Shown: positions 52,168-64,000 of the stretch, one piece after another | Layout: each line of letters begins with the position of its first letter | Position numbering within the stretch: position 1 is the first letter of the stretch | NCBI GenBank assembly: GCA_000469685.2 | Contig: LS997564.1 | Location: 35,792,151-35,856,150 of the forward strand | DNA length: 64,000 nucleotides | Origin: Haemonchus contortus | Lineage: Eukaryota; Nematoda; Chromadorea; Rhabditida; Trichostrongylidae | Reading direction: 5' to 3' | Program-made: the position numbers and the translations under genes | Notes under the pieces: generated by a model | Databases searched by the model: none | What the model was told of the DNA's origin: nothing | What the model saw: the letters and a program-made list of their open reading frames with translations, nothing else

Positions 52168-52692
52168 CAGTAGCGCTCAAAAGTCTTCGGTGAAATGATT
52201 CTCCAGCCGACTTTTCAGTCGTAACTTCTTTCCTACTAGATCTAATCATGCGAAATTTCTATATTTTGAGCGTGGGTGTATTGTGAATATTTATCACTAT
52301 TATCCTGCAATCTGATCATGTTCCAGATATTCCAAAGAGCGTGAACTCAAAATCGACTGAAAATACAGATAGGGGTCCTTCTAGAATGTCTTTATTTTTT
52401 GTCATGTCCAAAGTGTACGAGCGGTAATGCCGAATACAATAGATGAGAAAAACGCACATAAGGTGCGAATAAGTGCAGACGTCAACAACTTTACTCCACG
52501 CAAAATCTGCTACCGCAACAAACACCTTGCTCTATCTGTTGATATTGCAGCTTCGCAGTCAAATAGTGTTGGCTAGGGTGAAATATGCTCTAGTTGAATA
52601 TATCCAAATTTCGCGCGATTTGGTCCACTAGGAAAAAAGTTATGAACGAAAAAGCGTCAAAGCATTTCACCGAAGACTTTTGAGCGCTACTG
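52168..52692. mobile_element. 525-bp element with long terminal inverted repeats
   Basis: The left end CAGTAGCGCTCAAAAGTCTT is matched by the exact reverse complement of the right end (AAGACTTTTGAGCGCTACTG), extending to about 29 identical bases through CGGTGAAATG. Weaker similarity continues inward for at least 80 more bases: TCGTAACTTCTTTCCTA on the left and TCATAACTTTTTTCCTA on the right, then GCGAAATTT on both. The end sequence and the TA next to the right end suggest a Tc1/mariner-type non-autonomous element. No transposase fragment was seen inside. Confidence 0.8.
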
Positions 52693-53825
52693 TACATACT
52701 TCGTCGCGTGGTATCAAAATCAAGCCTGTAAATATAGGGCAGACGCACGCGGGTTGTCAACAAGCCCATTACTTCTCTTTTGAATCATTACCCTTTCCCT
52801 ATGTCGTGTTGTAATGTTGTGCATCTTCTTTTTTGGTGCTCCTTGTAGACCCTTGAGGGATATTTAAAGGCACGTCAACGATAATTATGGGGTAACTTAT
52901 ACGAATCGTGGAAGTGATAGTCCAGAATAGTGCAAAGGAAACACAAAACGCAAACACAGTTTTAAATAGATATAACCCATTAAAGAAAGTAGTTGTAAAG
53001 TCTTGGATTTGATGAGAGTGTGGCAACAAAAGTTGAATGGAAGGAGTAACCGTGTTGGATGTTTGAAAGTAGGGTCATTGTCTACAGATGACTGCAGCAA
53101 ATAGCTGCCTGTGTGCAAGAAGTGGATCCCGGTGCGAGTTTGCAACCTCTACAGCTTTTCCAACGTTTAAGAGTTCCAACCCGTAAACTGTGTCCAATGG
53201 TTTCGTTAGTGATTCATAGCGCGCAAGGCTTTGACCGGTTATTATGTTTAGATTGAGCGGATCATATTTCAACTGAAAAGTCCCGACTAGGCCATACTCT
53301 CGTCAGGATTTACTTCTTTTTTCAAGGTAATTGGACGAGTTACTTTTCTCCATAATTTGCAGCTGAGATACGTGCAACCTAATTGAGCGGCACTCAGTCC
53401 GGGTTTGCTGGTGGATCAATTAGCTGTCTCCGAAGTATTTCTTTGCAGTCACATTAAGAGGACCAGTTTGTAGCTAGAAAGAAATGGGAACCTCTGGAAA
53501 GAGTTAATGAAACTACTGACAGTCCTCGTCAGAAAGCTTTTTTCGCGGGGAATTGTTTCAAGCTACATGAAAAGGAGGGTGTTTACCTCGCTGTAACAGT
53601 CAAGTACATTTTATAGTTCGATTGTGTGGGTCTCGTATAATAGAGTCGCTTGGCAACTATTACCTCAATCGCGTTCATAGCCTGAGAGTCGAATCGAACC
53701 TTTGGACGATTTCCATCATAGCATTTCACTCTTCTATAGTTGGTCAGCAGGCGTCAGGTTCCAGAGCGAGGAAGATTTATGGAGACAGAAAAAAAATATG
53801 GTTAAAAAAAATAAAAAGTACAAAA

Positions 53826-53879
53826 ACGAAAAATATGGTTTGAGCACAAACCACGAAAAATATGGTTTGAGCACAAACC
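53826..53879. repeat. two tandem 27-bp units, each a small hairpin
   Basis: Two identical units (53826-53852 and 53853-53879) begin ACGAAAAATATGGTTTGAGC and end ACAAACC. Each contains GGTTTG-AGCA-CAAACC, a 6-bp stem with a 4-nt loop. The sequence before them is an A-rich tract. Confidence 0.85.
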
Positions 53880-54180
53880 AGTTTGTATTGTAGTTAGTTA
53901 CAAGTTGTACGTTTTGTTATATACAGAAGCTGAGCAACTGTGCAAGAATCGCTTCCTCCCTTCTCTATCCACGTGATGAAATTCGTTTGAGCCCTTCCCA
54001 AGCTTGACATGAAAGTTTTAAGAGTCGAGTTTTGTCGATATCGAGTTCTTTGGAGCATGAAAGGATCGGTTCCCTTTGTCAGCATTCGACCAAATGTCTC
54101 TGCAATCATATGAGGTTCGAGTTCTTTGAATGACTCGGCCAGATAAGAGTTGCTTTGAACCTTTCAGACATTGGTATATC

Positions 54181-54230
54181 TGAACTCACCGAAATCTCAA
54201 CTTAATAAAGTTGAGGTTTCAGTGAGTTCA
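54181..54230. repeat. 50-bp near-palindrome
   Basis: TGAACTCACCGAAATCTCAA pairs with TTGAGGTTTCAGTGAGTTCA around ACTTAATAAAG; only a few mismatches in 22 nt. Confidence 0.8.
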
Positions 54231-55871
54231 TATTTATCAATGAGGTCACGATGGACCCTATGCCGGCTTTGAACTCGAGGGTGCTCCACACAGAAATATC
54301 AAGCAGATTAAGGCCCGGAAAGCTAAGAGGACATTCGGCAAAAGGGATGAGCTCTGCGCAGTTCTGCGGGCACCAACGACTGGGTTTTAAGCCACAAATT
54401 TCACCTCCATTGAGTGCGTGGCGCATCTCGCAATAAGTCAGGAACCGCTTCAAACGGCAACATAAACATCAATGTGGAAATTTGATCCCTAATGAAATGA
54501 AATGAATCATGAAAATGCGTTTGATCTGTATCTTCAGTTTCTAAAGAAGTAATCCAGAGCGGTTTGACAGTGCTGTCCCTTTACTATAGTTTGGACCTTG
54601 GAGTTTGGATAAATGGGAGTTTCGGTAAGGTGGTCCCGAGCTGTTTCTATGCAAAGTATCCTGCGACTGACGTTTGTCGCAGTTGGACAGGCCATTTGAT
54701 GGGAAAGTTGTCACGAAGCAGTGATAAATGACAGCGAGAACCAGCTCAGTTACAGGGCCATTTAGAAACAGGGTGCCATCTCCGGACTGAAAGTACTACA
54801 GGACCGACAAATGGATTGTTTTGACCTCTAGAGCTCAACCATGTTACGTTAGGAATTGATTCTGAAGATTATTTAGACAACGTTTTTTATATTTACCCAT
54901 CTCCCCCGTCTTAGGATTGATTTATCGTTTTCAGCAGCCGTCCACCCTTCAAGATCCTCCTAGATTGCCCAAGCATAATACGCGCACGCAACGACCAGTC
55001 AGTCAATTACTTGAGAAAGACCAATGTTCCGCTTTATGCAAAAAAGGTGCGGGATTGGCGATGACCGGTCCGTGAGGGAAAAAAAATCCCCTCAGCAATC
55101 ATATTCTGACAAATCGGGTCCGGTTTGAAGGCTTGCAGATTAATTTTGTGAGGAAACCTCTTAAGTCAGCAGGTTTCCCTCATACGGCTGATTATTTGGT
55201 GAGATTTCCGACTGTTGCCAATGCTACTCTACTTTGACCAGAATTGGTTACTGTGTTCACGAAATGTGGGTGATTTCCCATGGAATATATTGAAGGACCT
55301 AATGGTTTCCTTCCAATCGTTTGAAGTGATCAGAAATGGGAGAAAGGGACGAGACGCAATGAAGGGCTGGCGGATTTCCTTCTAAACAGAAAGCCGATGA
55401 AATCCACTGATTGCTTTCTTTATTGCATGATAATCGTTGCTGCAATGTGGGACTGTAGGGGTGTGGCGAAGATTCCTCAAACTTCTCCAAAATACAATTG
55501 AATTTCCAACACCTACTCACTTTTTCATGACTAGCCTTGAGCGGGAGCGGAGTGGGTGGGACAAAAAGGAAATTCCTGAAATTTATGAAATTGTTTTATG
55601 AAATTGTTAAGCAGTACGACTCCCCACCGTTTTCATAACTACGATCCTTTTATCACGGTTCGGGTGTCAAGCAACTGATTTACTGGGTATGAGCGAATGT
55701 GATACAAGTATGTAAGAGCTGTTCCTGACTCGAACTCGCCCATACTCGATAATACAACGACCTCTTGTCTGTTTTCATTCGGGTCTATGCAGATCCTAAT
55801 GGATCCCTTGAATTTGGCAAGTTGATGATGATTTTTCACTTTGTCAAGGGGACTGACCGAACCAAGGGGGC

Positions 55872-55941
55872 GAGAAGTGGCTGGAAGGGTACAGCAGTTT
55901 GAAAATTTCTTAGTAAAGCTGTACCCTTCCAACCACTTCTC
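55872..55941. repeat. 24-bp arm hairpin
   Basis: GAGAAGTGGCTGGAAGGGTA plus CAGC pairs with GCTGTACCCTTCCAACCACT plus TCTC, with one mismatch. The loop is 22 nt. Confidence 0.8.
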
Positions 55942-57313
55942 TGCGATTCTGTCGAGACCTAACTTATGGCATATCATCAAAACAACTTTCCTAATTCAAT
56001 AAAGTTCTGTTCTCACAACTCGCTGGAAAACTGCTCCCACATGTCAACATTTGTCCATTCTCACCCACTCGCCAACGCCATAAGAGCACTGTGAGTCCCA
56101 AGTTGGTCTACAAGTGCACTTCCTCAATGCCTCGTCGAAGGAGTGCCTTAGTCAAACAAGAAACGTGACGTTTTTATCGGAACGAACCGACTAAGGCAGT
56201 CCTTGGCTTTTACAAGGGCTTATTGATGGGCTTTTCCGATTTGAAAGTCATGTTTGAGTGAAGTTTTTTTTCCTTACGAGAATTCCAGGCGTTCCCGTTC
56301 CCACATGGTAAACGTTGACGATGAGGGATTCTTTTGATTGTTCATTTTCCGGTTTGATGCTATTCGGTTGGTAGGAAGTTCAATGACCTGAAAACTTGTA
56401 CGCATCCTGTTTGGTCATACAAGTTTTTAGAATGTTCTCGTATGGCGAAGTGCCTTCGTGCGCAACTTATGCTCGTATTCATGAGCGCCGATGCAGGACG
56501 ACGACGGGCACGCCAAATGGCGATCTATTGAGATAATCTTCTGGAATCTCCCATATCGAGCTAGTCCACCGTGGTGAAAGTTACGGGAGATAGCTGGTTA
56601 TGATAAATCCTTCTCGCTGTGCTCCGAGAGCTTGCCCTACATGTGCATCCGGGCTCTTAGTTGAATTGAGCCCAGAATGAAGGGACAGGCTGTGCGCCAC
56701 TTTTTTGGGCTTACTTCTCTGCGATCATGAAAAACCTGAGACTTGTTCACAGAGGTATCGGTCTGGCTGGTGAAGTGACAGGCTTGTAGTCCGGTTAGAG
56801 AACAAAAATGAGAGGATTAATGAATGGCCTTCGTCCGTGGCCGAAGTTTTAGCCATAGCTCGTCAACCCCGTGAGTCAAACGAGATGGCTCGGGGCTTTT
56901 TGTGTCTGCTACGTCCTCAGAATAGCATAATGATAGCAAAAAAGGCCGTTGTACAATAGCTTGTCGTGCAATCACTCTGTGACGCCTCATTGGCCCTGAA
57001 TGGGGTATTGAAAGTTGTAGCTTTGTAATTATTCTCAGCCACGAGTTATTCGGCCCTTTTGGGCCCAGTGATTCTTCTCAAAAGAACACTGAAACATTTA
57101 ATGGGAAATCATCAATAATGCCACCGCTCCCATTCGAAGGTAGCACGATTTCGGGAAGATGTGTAATGCGTGGTGCATCCTGAGGTGTTTGATTACTGGC
57201 GCTTTCTATTTCATTTGTTTTATTCCGATCTATTTCGGCGCGAAGTTGGGTGAATAAACAAATAAATAAATGATGGCTATCCAAATTACAACTATTGTTA
57301 TTGCATAATGGGC

Positions 57314-57350
57314 CTGGGAACCTGGGATAATTATTATTATCACGGGTTCC
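57314..57350. repeat. short hairpin
   Basis: TGGGAACCTGGGATAAT pairs with ATTATCACGGGTTCCCA (15 of 17 positions). Confidence 0.65.
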
Positions 57351-57889
57351 CAATTTGGGTCTATAATTGGATAATAAAAGTTTTGGATTCTTCTCATACT
57401 TTGTTGTGACACCATGGTTGCGAAAACTGTTCTCAAGGTGAAAGTGGAAGCTGTTTAGTTTCAGTGATCACCTTTCTCTGATGGGCGATTACTTTTTGAG
57501 TAATCGTAGATGTTTCTTGATAGCAGGTAGCGATGTCGGGGATCAGTAGTGCTTCACATCGGCGTCTTTGCTCTGCTAGCATGTCTGATGGGAATTGGTC
57601 AAAAGATATTAGGTTGTGGAGGTCTGGAGTTGGGAAATCCACTGGAAGCGTGGCACTTCTCAAACACCATCTCCACCTTTCTCTGTTTGAGTGGGCAAAT
57701 CCTTTCATATTCATAACTTGCATACAGCTCATAAAATCGCCCCGCAGTAGTTTGTTGGCTTGTTGGACATGTGGTCATTTTTTGAAGCTGCCATCAAGAT
57801 TCCGATGATTGTCAGTACAATCACTCGATGTTGTTATGACTTTTATACATCATAAAGCGTCAAGGATGAAAATTCTCCTACGTTAGGAC

Positions 57890-58090
57890 CGTTTTGGGAT
57901 GCGCCATGCGCCATTCGACTTCCTTCAAAATCGTGGTGACGTACTGAATGTATATTTGGGCCATAAATGGCGTGCAATGGCCAGCCGATGTGCTACTCGA
58001 TTCTTTTGTCCTCTTTCACGAGGCTGGTTTAACCAGCTGACCCTAGAGGGATGGAAAGTTTGGGTTTCAGCTGTGGGAAGGCCGAGGAGC
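57890..58090 (+). repeat. dispersed repeat family 2, copy d
   Basis: TTGGGATGCGCCATGCGCCA, TTCGACTTCCTTCAAAATCG, TGGTGACGTACTGAATG, GGCCAGCCGATGTGCTACTC, then TTTTGTCCTCTTTCACGAGG. Truncated before the B-box-like tail. Confidence 0.6.
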
Positions 58091-58890
58091 AGCTGAATTG
58101 TACTTTTTCTTTGTTTTCCAAAAGTCCAATAATTTGGTTATTATTCATTTCATTATCATTTCATCACACATGCTGGTTTTATGCTTTGGTATTGGTTTAC
58201 TCTCCCAATTTCTCGGTTTGTTCTCTCTGGGAAAGCCCAAATATCCAGTGACTACTTGAAATTTGTTTCCAATACGCCAACGCAGACTTTGAAACAAGCC
58301 TCCTAACTATGTAGTAAACCATCACCTGGTGCTTGTCAGTCAAAGTTTAACCGAAGCTTTCGTTGAACTTCGTCACCATGACGTCAGCCAAAAACAATGG
58401 CGCTTCGTTGCAGATAAGCTATGCAACGGGTATTGGACTACTGGGGGCCAATCGGTAACCTATAGTCCGAAGAGGATTCACTTGGGATTTGTTTAAAAGC
58501 TATTGGAACGTGTTACGAGCGCTCAAGGGTCATAAGGAATTTAACGACAGCGAGAAGGCCGAACGTCTGCCGAATAATGTGATGTAATATGGGATACTAT
58601 CCCCATCGAGTCCTCGTAGTAATGCGATATCTAGAAATTCTCCAGAACTGCAAAGCTTTCCTCTTACGTGAGAATTTTCAATGAGGCCGCGACCAAGCTG
58701 GACCATTATGGATGAGGGAATGACCATTTGTGTTCTTTTGAATCCATGTTTTGTGTCCATGGCCGGATTTGCCTGATTCCAGGAATCAGTACAGGTCATT
58801 AGGTCCAGTATGAATTGTGGCCCATCCATGTTCCCTCATCTATAGTGCAGTAGTGGTCGTAGATACGTCGACAGGAATTCCATTGAAAGG

Positions 58891-58978
58891 TATTTCACGA
58901 AGGCATACGGGAGCATAAAAACTTATCGCAATGTCATTGCGATAAGCCTTTTTACTCTCGTATTCCGTAGTGAAAATA
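58891..58978. repeat. 88-bp foldback
   Basis: The core CTTATCGCAATG-TCATTGCGATAAG pairs perfectly. The flanks TATTTCACGAAGGCATACGG and CGTATTCCGTAGTGAAAATA pair imperfectly, giving stems of about 42 nt. Confidence 0.75.
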
Positions 58979-61900
58979 TTGTCGCCTAAAGAGAAAGGAA
59001 GAGATGATCACCTCTTAGAAAATTGAAAAAGTTATAATTATCAATAATTTGTTTACCGTTGCTGACATTTCGTTAAGATAAAGAGGCAGGGTGGTGGCAC
59101 AGACAGGTGCGTAGTACGGGAATTAGCGATTTAGATAAGCTGAAAAAACCAATATGTTTATCTCTGTGGTATTCGATGGTGGGATGGAAAATTCCACCAT
59201 GCAAAACGCTTCTGAATGGCGACTTATGCTTCTGAAATGCATATTCGATCTCACAGACCCCGCCTACGCGTAAGTCACACCCTCCGAGTCCGCCCTCAAT
59301 ACAAGTGAATCATTGCGGTGTTATATTTTAACGCTTCTGTAAGATACCTCATAAAAAAGACGATATGGGGAGATAGGTGAACAAAGATGATCATGCGAAC
59401 AGGTACTGCTCTTTCTTGAAATCCAGTTTCAAGGAGAAAGTCAGGAAAATCCCCGAAAACTCGTCCACTTTTGAATGGCTTGTTTTCGATTTTAGGTGTT
59501 TTCTTGGTTTGCGTTGGCTGTGGCACATTTGCCCTTTTACATTTGCTTTACTCACTTTTCAACCCCTTTAGTCACCTTTCCAGGAAGAAATCATACATTA
59601 GACAGCAACTGCTGTCCGTTCCTCTATCATAGCAAATATTCGCTCTTTTTCATCCGATTTGAATCATCCTGACGTTCCGAACTGGCGATAACAGCGTCGT
59701 CAAAGAGCGACGTTGAACAAGTAGTCCATTGAACTGTTAATGTTCTTAGTTTCCCATCTTGCCGAGATTTTCTGACCATCTCTTTCTGGCGCACTCTGCA
59801 CTAAGTTCAGGAAAAATCTCACAAAGGTACAATTGTGGACCTGGACCACTTTGAGTAAGGCGTTGGTTTTCGGGAAAAGGTGAAAGTTCTCATGGTCAGA
59901 ACCGCAACCAGTTTTCTGATGGGCAGTTTAAAGTGGTACGAAATATCGCGATTGATTGGCGATATCGCTTGTTCATAGTCTGATTCCTCAGGGCCCAACT
60001 TTGACGGTTTGCCCAACTTCTCAGCCCTAATGGTTAGAGCATTAAGACTAATAGGCGACAGCTGACTCATATTTGAATGAGACGAAAAGCCAAACCGTAA
60101 AGCAAAAGTTGAACGTTCCTGATGAAGTGTAGGAGGAGCAAGTGGAGGGGGAAAGGATGGGAAGGTCAGCAGTCATTGCGCCATTTACCACCCAGAAAAA
60201 AGGTTCGAATCAGCGAAGTTCCAGTACGTAGGATTGCTTCGACCAACCTTCCCCTGCCACAGAGTGTTTCGTCAATGCTTTGATGGATGCCCCACACTAA
60301 CCGCTACAGTACTTAATTAATCTTCTGCTTACAACTTACTGATAGTACATTTTTGGAATGCACGACGCATTGGTCCTCCTGACGGTACTGTGATGTCACC
60401 GAATAGCCCAGGCAGCATGGGCCAGAAGGCCAGAGTATGTGTGTAACTGTTTTCTTATGCTTCCTAACGATTTCTGTACCACTGTGGCAAAGTTCATGAA
60501 GGATGTCCTTGAGTGTGAACCAATCCATTTTCTGGAATACCCTCCTCTCCCTTTTGACTTTTATTCACAATTGTAGTGTCGTATAGATTGCGTATATTTC
60601 TTATACAACGACTTATGGGCAAGTACCGTCAGTGCTTCTAATCATCCAAATCTGATGCCGATTACCCGACCCTAAAGGATAGAAATTTGCTTGGCGGGTA
60701 TAGATCCGGGAATCGATCCCAGGAGCACGTTGTGTTTGGCGCCATTTGCCACTACTCCGCCTCCGTCCCATAATTTGCTTCAGATAAGAAAAATGCTGGT
60801 TTTAAGTGGATCCTGAATCCTCACCATATCCTTTCTTGGACGTGTTTCTCATCGATGTGTATCATTTTATTTTTGTCTTTGTATCACTGTATCGCGTCTG
60901 TTCTGAATCATTTTCCAAACATGGTGCAGTTCACAGCAACAGAAACATTTCTGTTTTTGCGATAATTTCTTTGTGCTGGGGTACCAGGTTACTATTCAAA
61001 TAGGTAAATTCGGACATGTATGCAGAGGCCAAGAAACTAGCTGTTGTTGAAGCTCTCAAGTACCATGTGAATACAAATAGCAGGAAGTTCACAAAATTCT
61101 GAAAAATGAGCCCCATTTGGAAGCTTTCTGAGCCGCTCAATTGGTATAGGCCTGAGTTTAGCATTTTACTATAGGCCTATAGAATAGGGCACTCTTGAAC
61201 CCATTATATCTTCCTTGATTGTACTCAGTCTCAGCGGAATCGTTATATCAGTTAGGCAATTAGGTACTCCATTGAACATCTTGACGGACTCTCCCTTTTT
61301 GATCGAAATCATGACTTGAATGGCGGTGCCGTGGTAGTTCCACTGCAAAGTAGGTAGATCCCATCATAGGCTTAGTAAAATACATTAAGTGGATCTATTC
61401 GATCAATCGATTGCATTCAATCGGGTGTTTGCCACCAAAAAGTATGCTTTTCTGACGAATCTCGAGATATTAACTTAGGCATCGTTAATGGAGGTTTCTT
61501 ATGATGTCAGTTGTCAAGGCACAACTGAATCATCCTGCTAGTCCTGTGAGCTATGCTCCCACGCCTATATCTCTTGTGATAGATGTGCTCCACTACGCCT
61601 TCCAGCTCCTCTCATTTTAACCGTCGAGTGACAAATGCCTTCGGTCGAATTTTTTGGAGGGTCGAAAGAGCTTTTTTGGGAAGGAAATGGAAGTGATCAT
61701 GTGGGCGAAATTGTGCTGAGAAATTTTTCTGTGAAGGTTTTTTTCGGATCTCGAGAGTGAGCAGTCATCTCTTGTGCTTCTATCCTGCTTTATAAACAGA
61801 TAGTAGACATTTTCGGTCTAGAGTTTTAGGGCGTAACCTTGACTGACTGGTTCCATCAGGGCTGCTAAACATTACAGTGTCCGACTTCATGGCGCACTTT

Positions 61901-62371
61901 TTAAAAAACGTCAGCAGGGAGAAGTGAGGGTGAAGAAGAAATGATACCGAATTTTTTTGTCATTGATTTTTTTCGGAACAGCCATGGCTAAGCCTTTTGA
62001 TGATTCTCTATAAGAGATGGCCCAGAAGTGGATAATCCAATTCTATCTAGGGTTTTCCAATTTGAAGAGCTTCTTTAGCGGGGGCTCATTTGAAGTACGG
62101 CCTGCAAAGAGCGACCTTGAAGGCCTTTGTTCGATGGTTCAGGCGCACATTAACTATGTATATAATTTGTGCATATATAACCTGTCTAATGCACATGCAC
62201 GTAAAACTATTTATTGATTCATGGCTGGAAGAGAAATATACCATAACCTTTTTGGGTAGTGCAAATCATTTTTCGTAAAAATGGTATTCCCTGTCGGGGT
62301 CTTAGGGATTGTAATTAACCCGGAATTATAGGGTCTAGCTGTTTTTAGGAGTTCCGAGTATGGTAATGGCG

Positions 62372-62449
62372 CCACAAGGGATTAAACTGTCTTCTTAGTA
62401 GTACAATGGGAGCTTTCGTCGAACTCCCATATGAGACAATTCCTTGTGG
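62372..62449. repeat. inverted repeat with nested hairpin
   Basis: CCACAAGGGATTAAACTGTC pairs imperfectly with GAGACAATTCCTTGTGG. Inside lies GGGAG-CTTTCGTCGAA-CTCCC. Confidence 0.65.
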
Positions 62450-63696
62450 GGATCTTACTGCCCTCACCTTGTTGTCAGAAGGTTCAAGCTCTTTGGTTTA
62501 CGGGTAAGCTTTGGGAAAGTCTTCGGTGTGTGGGAAAGGAACTGTTATAGAAGTTTTCCTTTTTGCTTCCGAAGTTCCTCTTTTGGCGAATCTTAGACCG
62601 TACTTTTCTGGTTTTTGTGGAAATCCAGGTGAAATAGAAATCCATCAAGGAGGCTGATCTATGCAGCATCGCCGCTGTCCCCGTGTAAGGTTGCATGTTC
62701 CCGTCTGGGCGATATGCAGCAAATAAATTTTGACTGTCAATGAAAACTGTGAAACCGCCCTTCTGATTGATATATAAGGTGAACCATGTCAGTAAGGAAA
62801 TTTATGACGAAGTGAAACCACCGACTAATGGAACGATCAGCAGCAAAGTACGATTCCATTCATTCGCCTTTCCAATATACTTTCCACTTTCCACTTACTT
62901 CACCCTAATTGCATACCTTTTGATACCTAACCATTCATTAGAACCAGTCCAGTTTCTCTTTCACCACCTCCCGTCTTTTTTTGGGGCTCGCCATGGAGGC
63001 TGAAGACAGTAAAATGCCCTTTCCCATTAGTTGGGTCTGGAAACGACCGGGAACCTGTGAAAAGAACCGCAGAAACCACTAAAGGCAGTTACTTTGCTCG
63101 CGAAGTCGTTTAGAGTTCCTACTTTTTTCTTTTCACTTTGCAATTTTACGACCTTTCCCACAATTGTCTGCAATTACGGACTTCTTACATGAACTTGCAC
63201 CAGCTGGGATCCTTGAGATCTCTGCAATTACAGAACCAACCGGTTATCGTATTCCAAATAGAGCCTCTGAAACGTTCAACGTTCACGCGCATGTTGTTCA
63301 TTATGCGCAACCCTTATGTCCTTATAAATCCGCGGCCGAATAACCCTTGAACGTCTGTTTGGGAGAGAGTGCGCTACTGGGTGAGCGCCCAGACGACGTC
63401 CAGATTGTCACACCCGATTGTAATTGATAATAGGCTGTGTATTGCACGTCGTTGATTCGTTCTTGCAATGGTTGACGCACGAGATTTCGGCGAGACATAA
63501 GGCGGCCCAGGCCACTAAACAGAAACTGTTTCAGGCAAGAAGGCAGGCAGCGCCCCCGATCCGACCCACCCATCCCCGACGAACGTGCGAACAAAACGAG
63601 ACATCGCCCCGCCTGTCGCGCCTCTGTTCAGCAGCAACGAGCAGCTGCTGAAGTGTCGCCCTGCGTCGCCGAAGTGTCGTCCGATTGTCACCGGGG

Positions 63697-63834
63697 ATGA
63701 ACGCCCGTATGTCGCGACTGCGACGATCGTTGTCGCGGTCCGTCCAGCAGCTGAGTCTGTCACGATCCAGCAGTCTGAACGGTCTAATCGAGCTCCCAAC
63801 TAGTAGCTATACAACGCTCGTCGACAAGTTTGCT
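63697..63834 (+). CDS. possible first coding exon of a gene leaving the window
   Basis: From the ATG at 63697 the frame reads MNARMSRLRRSLSRSVQQLS, then a serine-rich stretch and LIELPTSSYTTLVDKFA. It stops exactly at the strong donor GTGAGT (63835) after 46 codons in phase 0. The surrounding 63360-63840 is clearly GC-richer than the intergenic DNA, as expected of a 5' exon. An in-frame ATG at 63709 is an alternative start. I do not recognise the protein; the basic, serine-rich start suggests an intracellular or phosphorylated N-terminus. The next exon would lie beyond the window edge or in 63900-64000, where nothing clear was seen. Confidence 0.35.
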
Positions 63835-64000
63835 GTGAGTTCATTGATTGTTGATTCATTTATTGAATTTATTTTCTTTTATTTTGGGAGCTATGATTTT
63901 TAATTCTTTGATTAGACCTGTGGTGTCGATCGATGCCAGCAGGTGGCTTCCATTTGTAATGTTCTGTATTTTTTGTTTATCACGATGTTCATTGGCGCAG

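Larger units (their letters stand above)
36164..63690. other. gene-poor, repeat-rich stretch
   Basis: No conserved exon was recognised in 27 kb. It contains the hairpins and dispersed repeats listed separately and the 525-bp long-TIR element. The longest open frames (166 codons at 42883-43383 minus, 148 at 41331-41777 minus, 129 at 40163-40552 minus, 126 at 51490-51870 plus) lack recognisable domains. A distant or nematode-specific gene could be missed without transcript data. Confidence 0.5.

Overview
This is an intron-rich nuclear window from a nematode, most likely a clade V parasitic strongylid (a hookworm or relative). The evidence is two protein-coding genes with nematode-type introns (AT-rich, acceptors like TTTCAG), a likely spliced-leader acceptor 7 nt upstream of one start codon, and many palindromic and mariner-type short transposon relics. 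There is no operon, phage, CRISPR array or other bacterial feature. The assignment rests on protein similarity recalled from known families; no search could be run.

Layout. Positions 1-14.5 kb hold no gene I can recognise, only hairpins, one palindromic transposon-like element (12190-12420) and an exact 71-bp tandem duplication (12636-12777). From 14563 to 28561 (+) lies the largest subunit of RNA polymerase III (rpc-1 / POLR3A), which I reconstructed as 36 exons, about 4.2 kb of coding sequence and about 1400 residues, matching the family's usual length. Exons 1-32 splice together in phase. Exons 33-36 carry five single-base length discrepancies, mostly in homopolymers. A decayed copy of exon 35, and perhaps of the exon 36 acceptor, lies 1.7 kb downstream (29925-30190). 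From 36149 down to 31689 (-), convergent with rpc-1, lies a complete four-exon small heat-shock protein of the hsp-25 type (158 residues). Its introns contain a mariner remnant (34004-34538) and a palindromic element (32109-32366).

The 36-63 kb stretch is repeat-dominated: several hairpin elements, a 525-bp element with long terminal inverted repeats (52168-52692) and several diverged dispersed repeat families. A GC-rich open segment ending in a strong splice donor (63697-63834) may be the first coding exon of a gene that leaves the window.

The two firm genes are not functionally linked: one makes tRNA and 5S rRNA, the other is a chaperone-type protein. The most unusual content is a group of four palindromic elements sharing the end motif CTGCTTTCA...TGAAAGCAG. 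Two of them abut head to tail inside rpc-1 intron 32 and one sits inside an hsp-25 intron. I found no convincing new multi-gene system.
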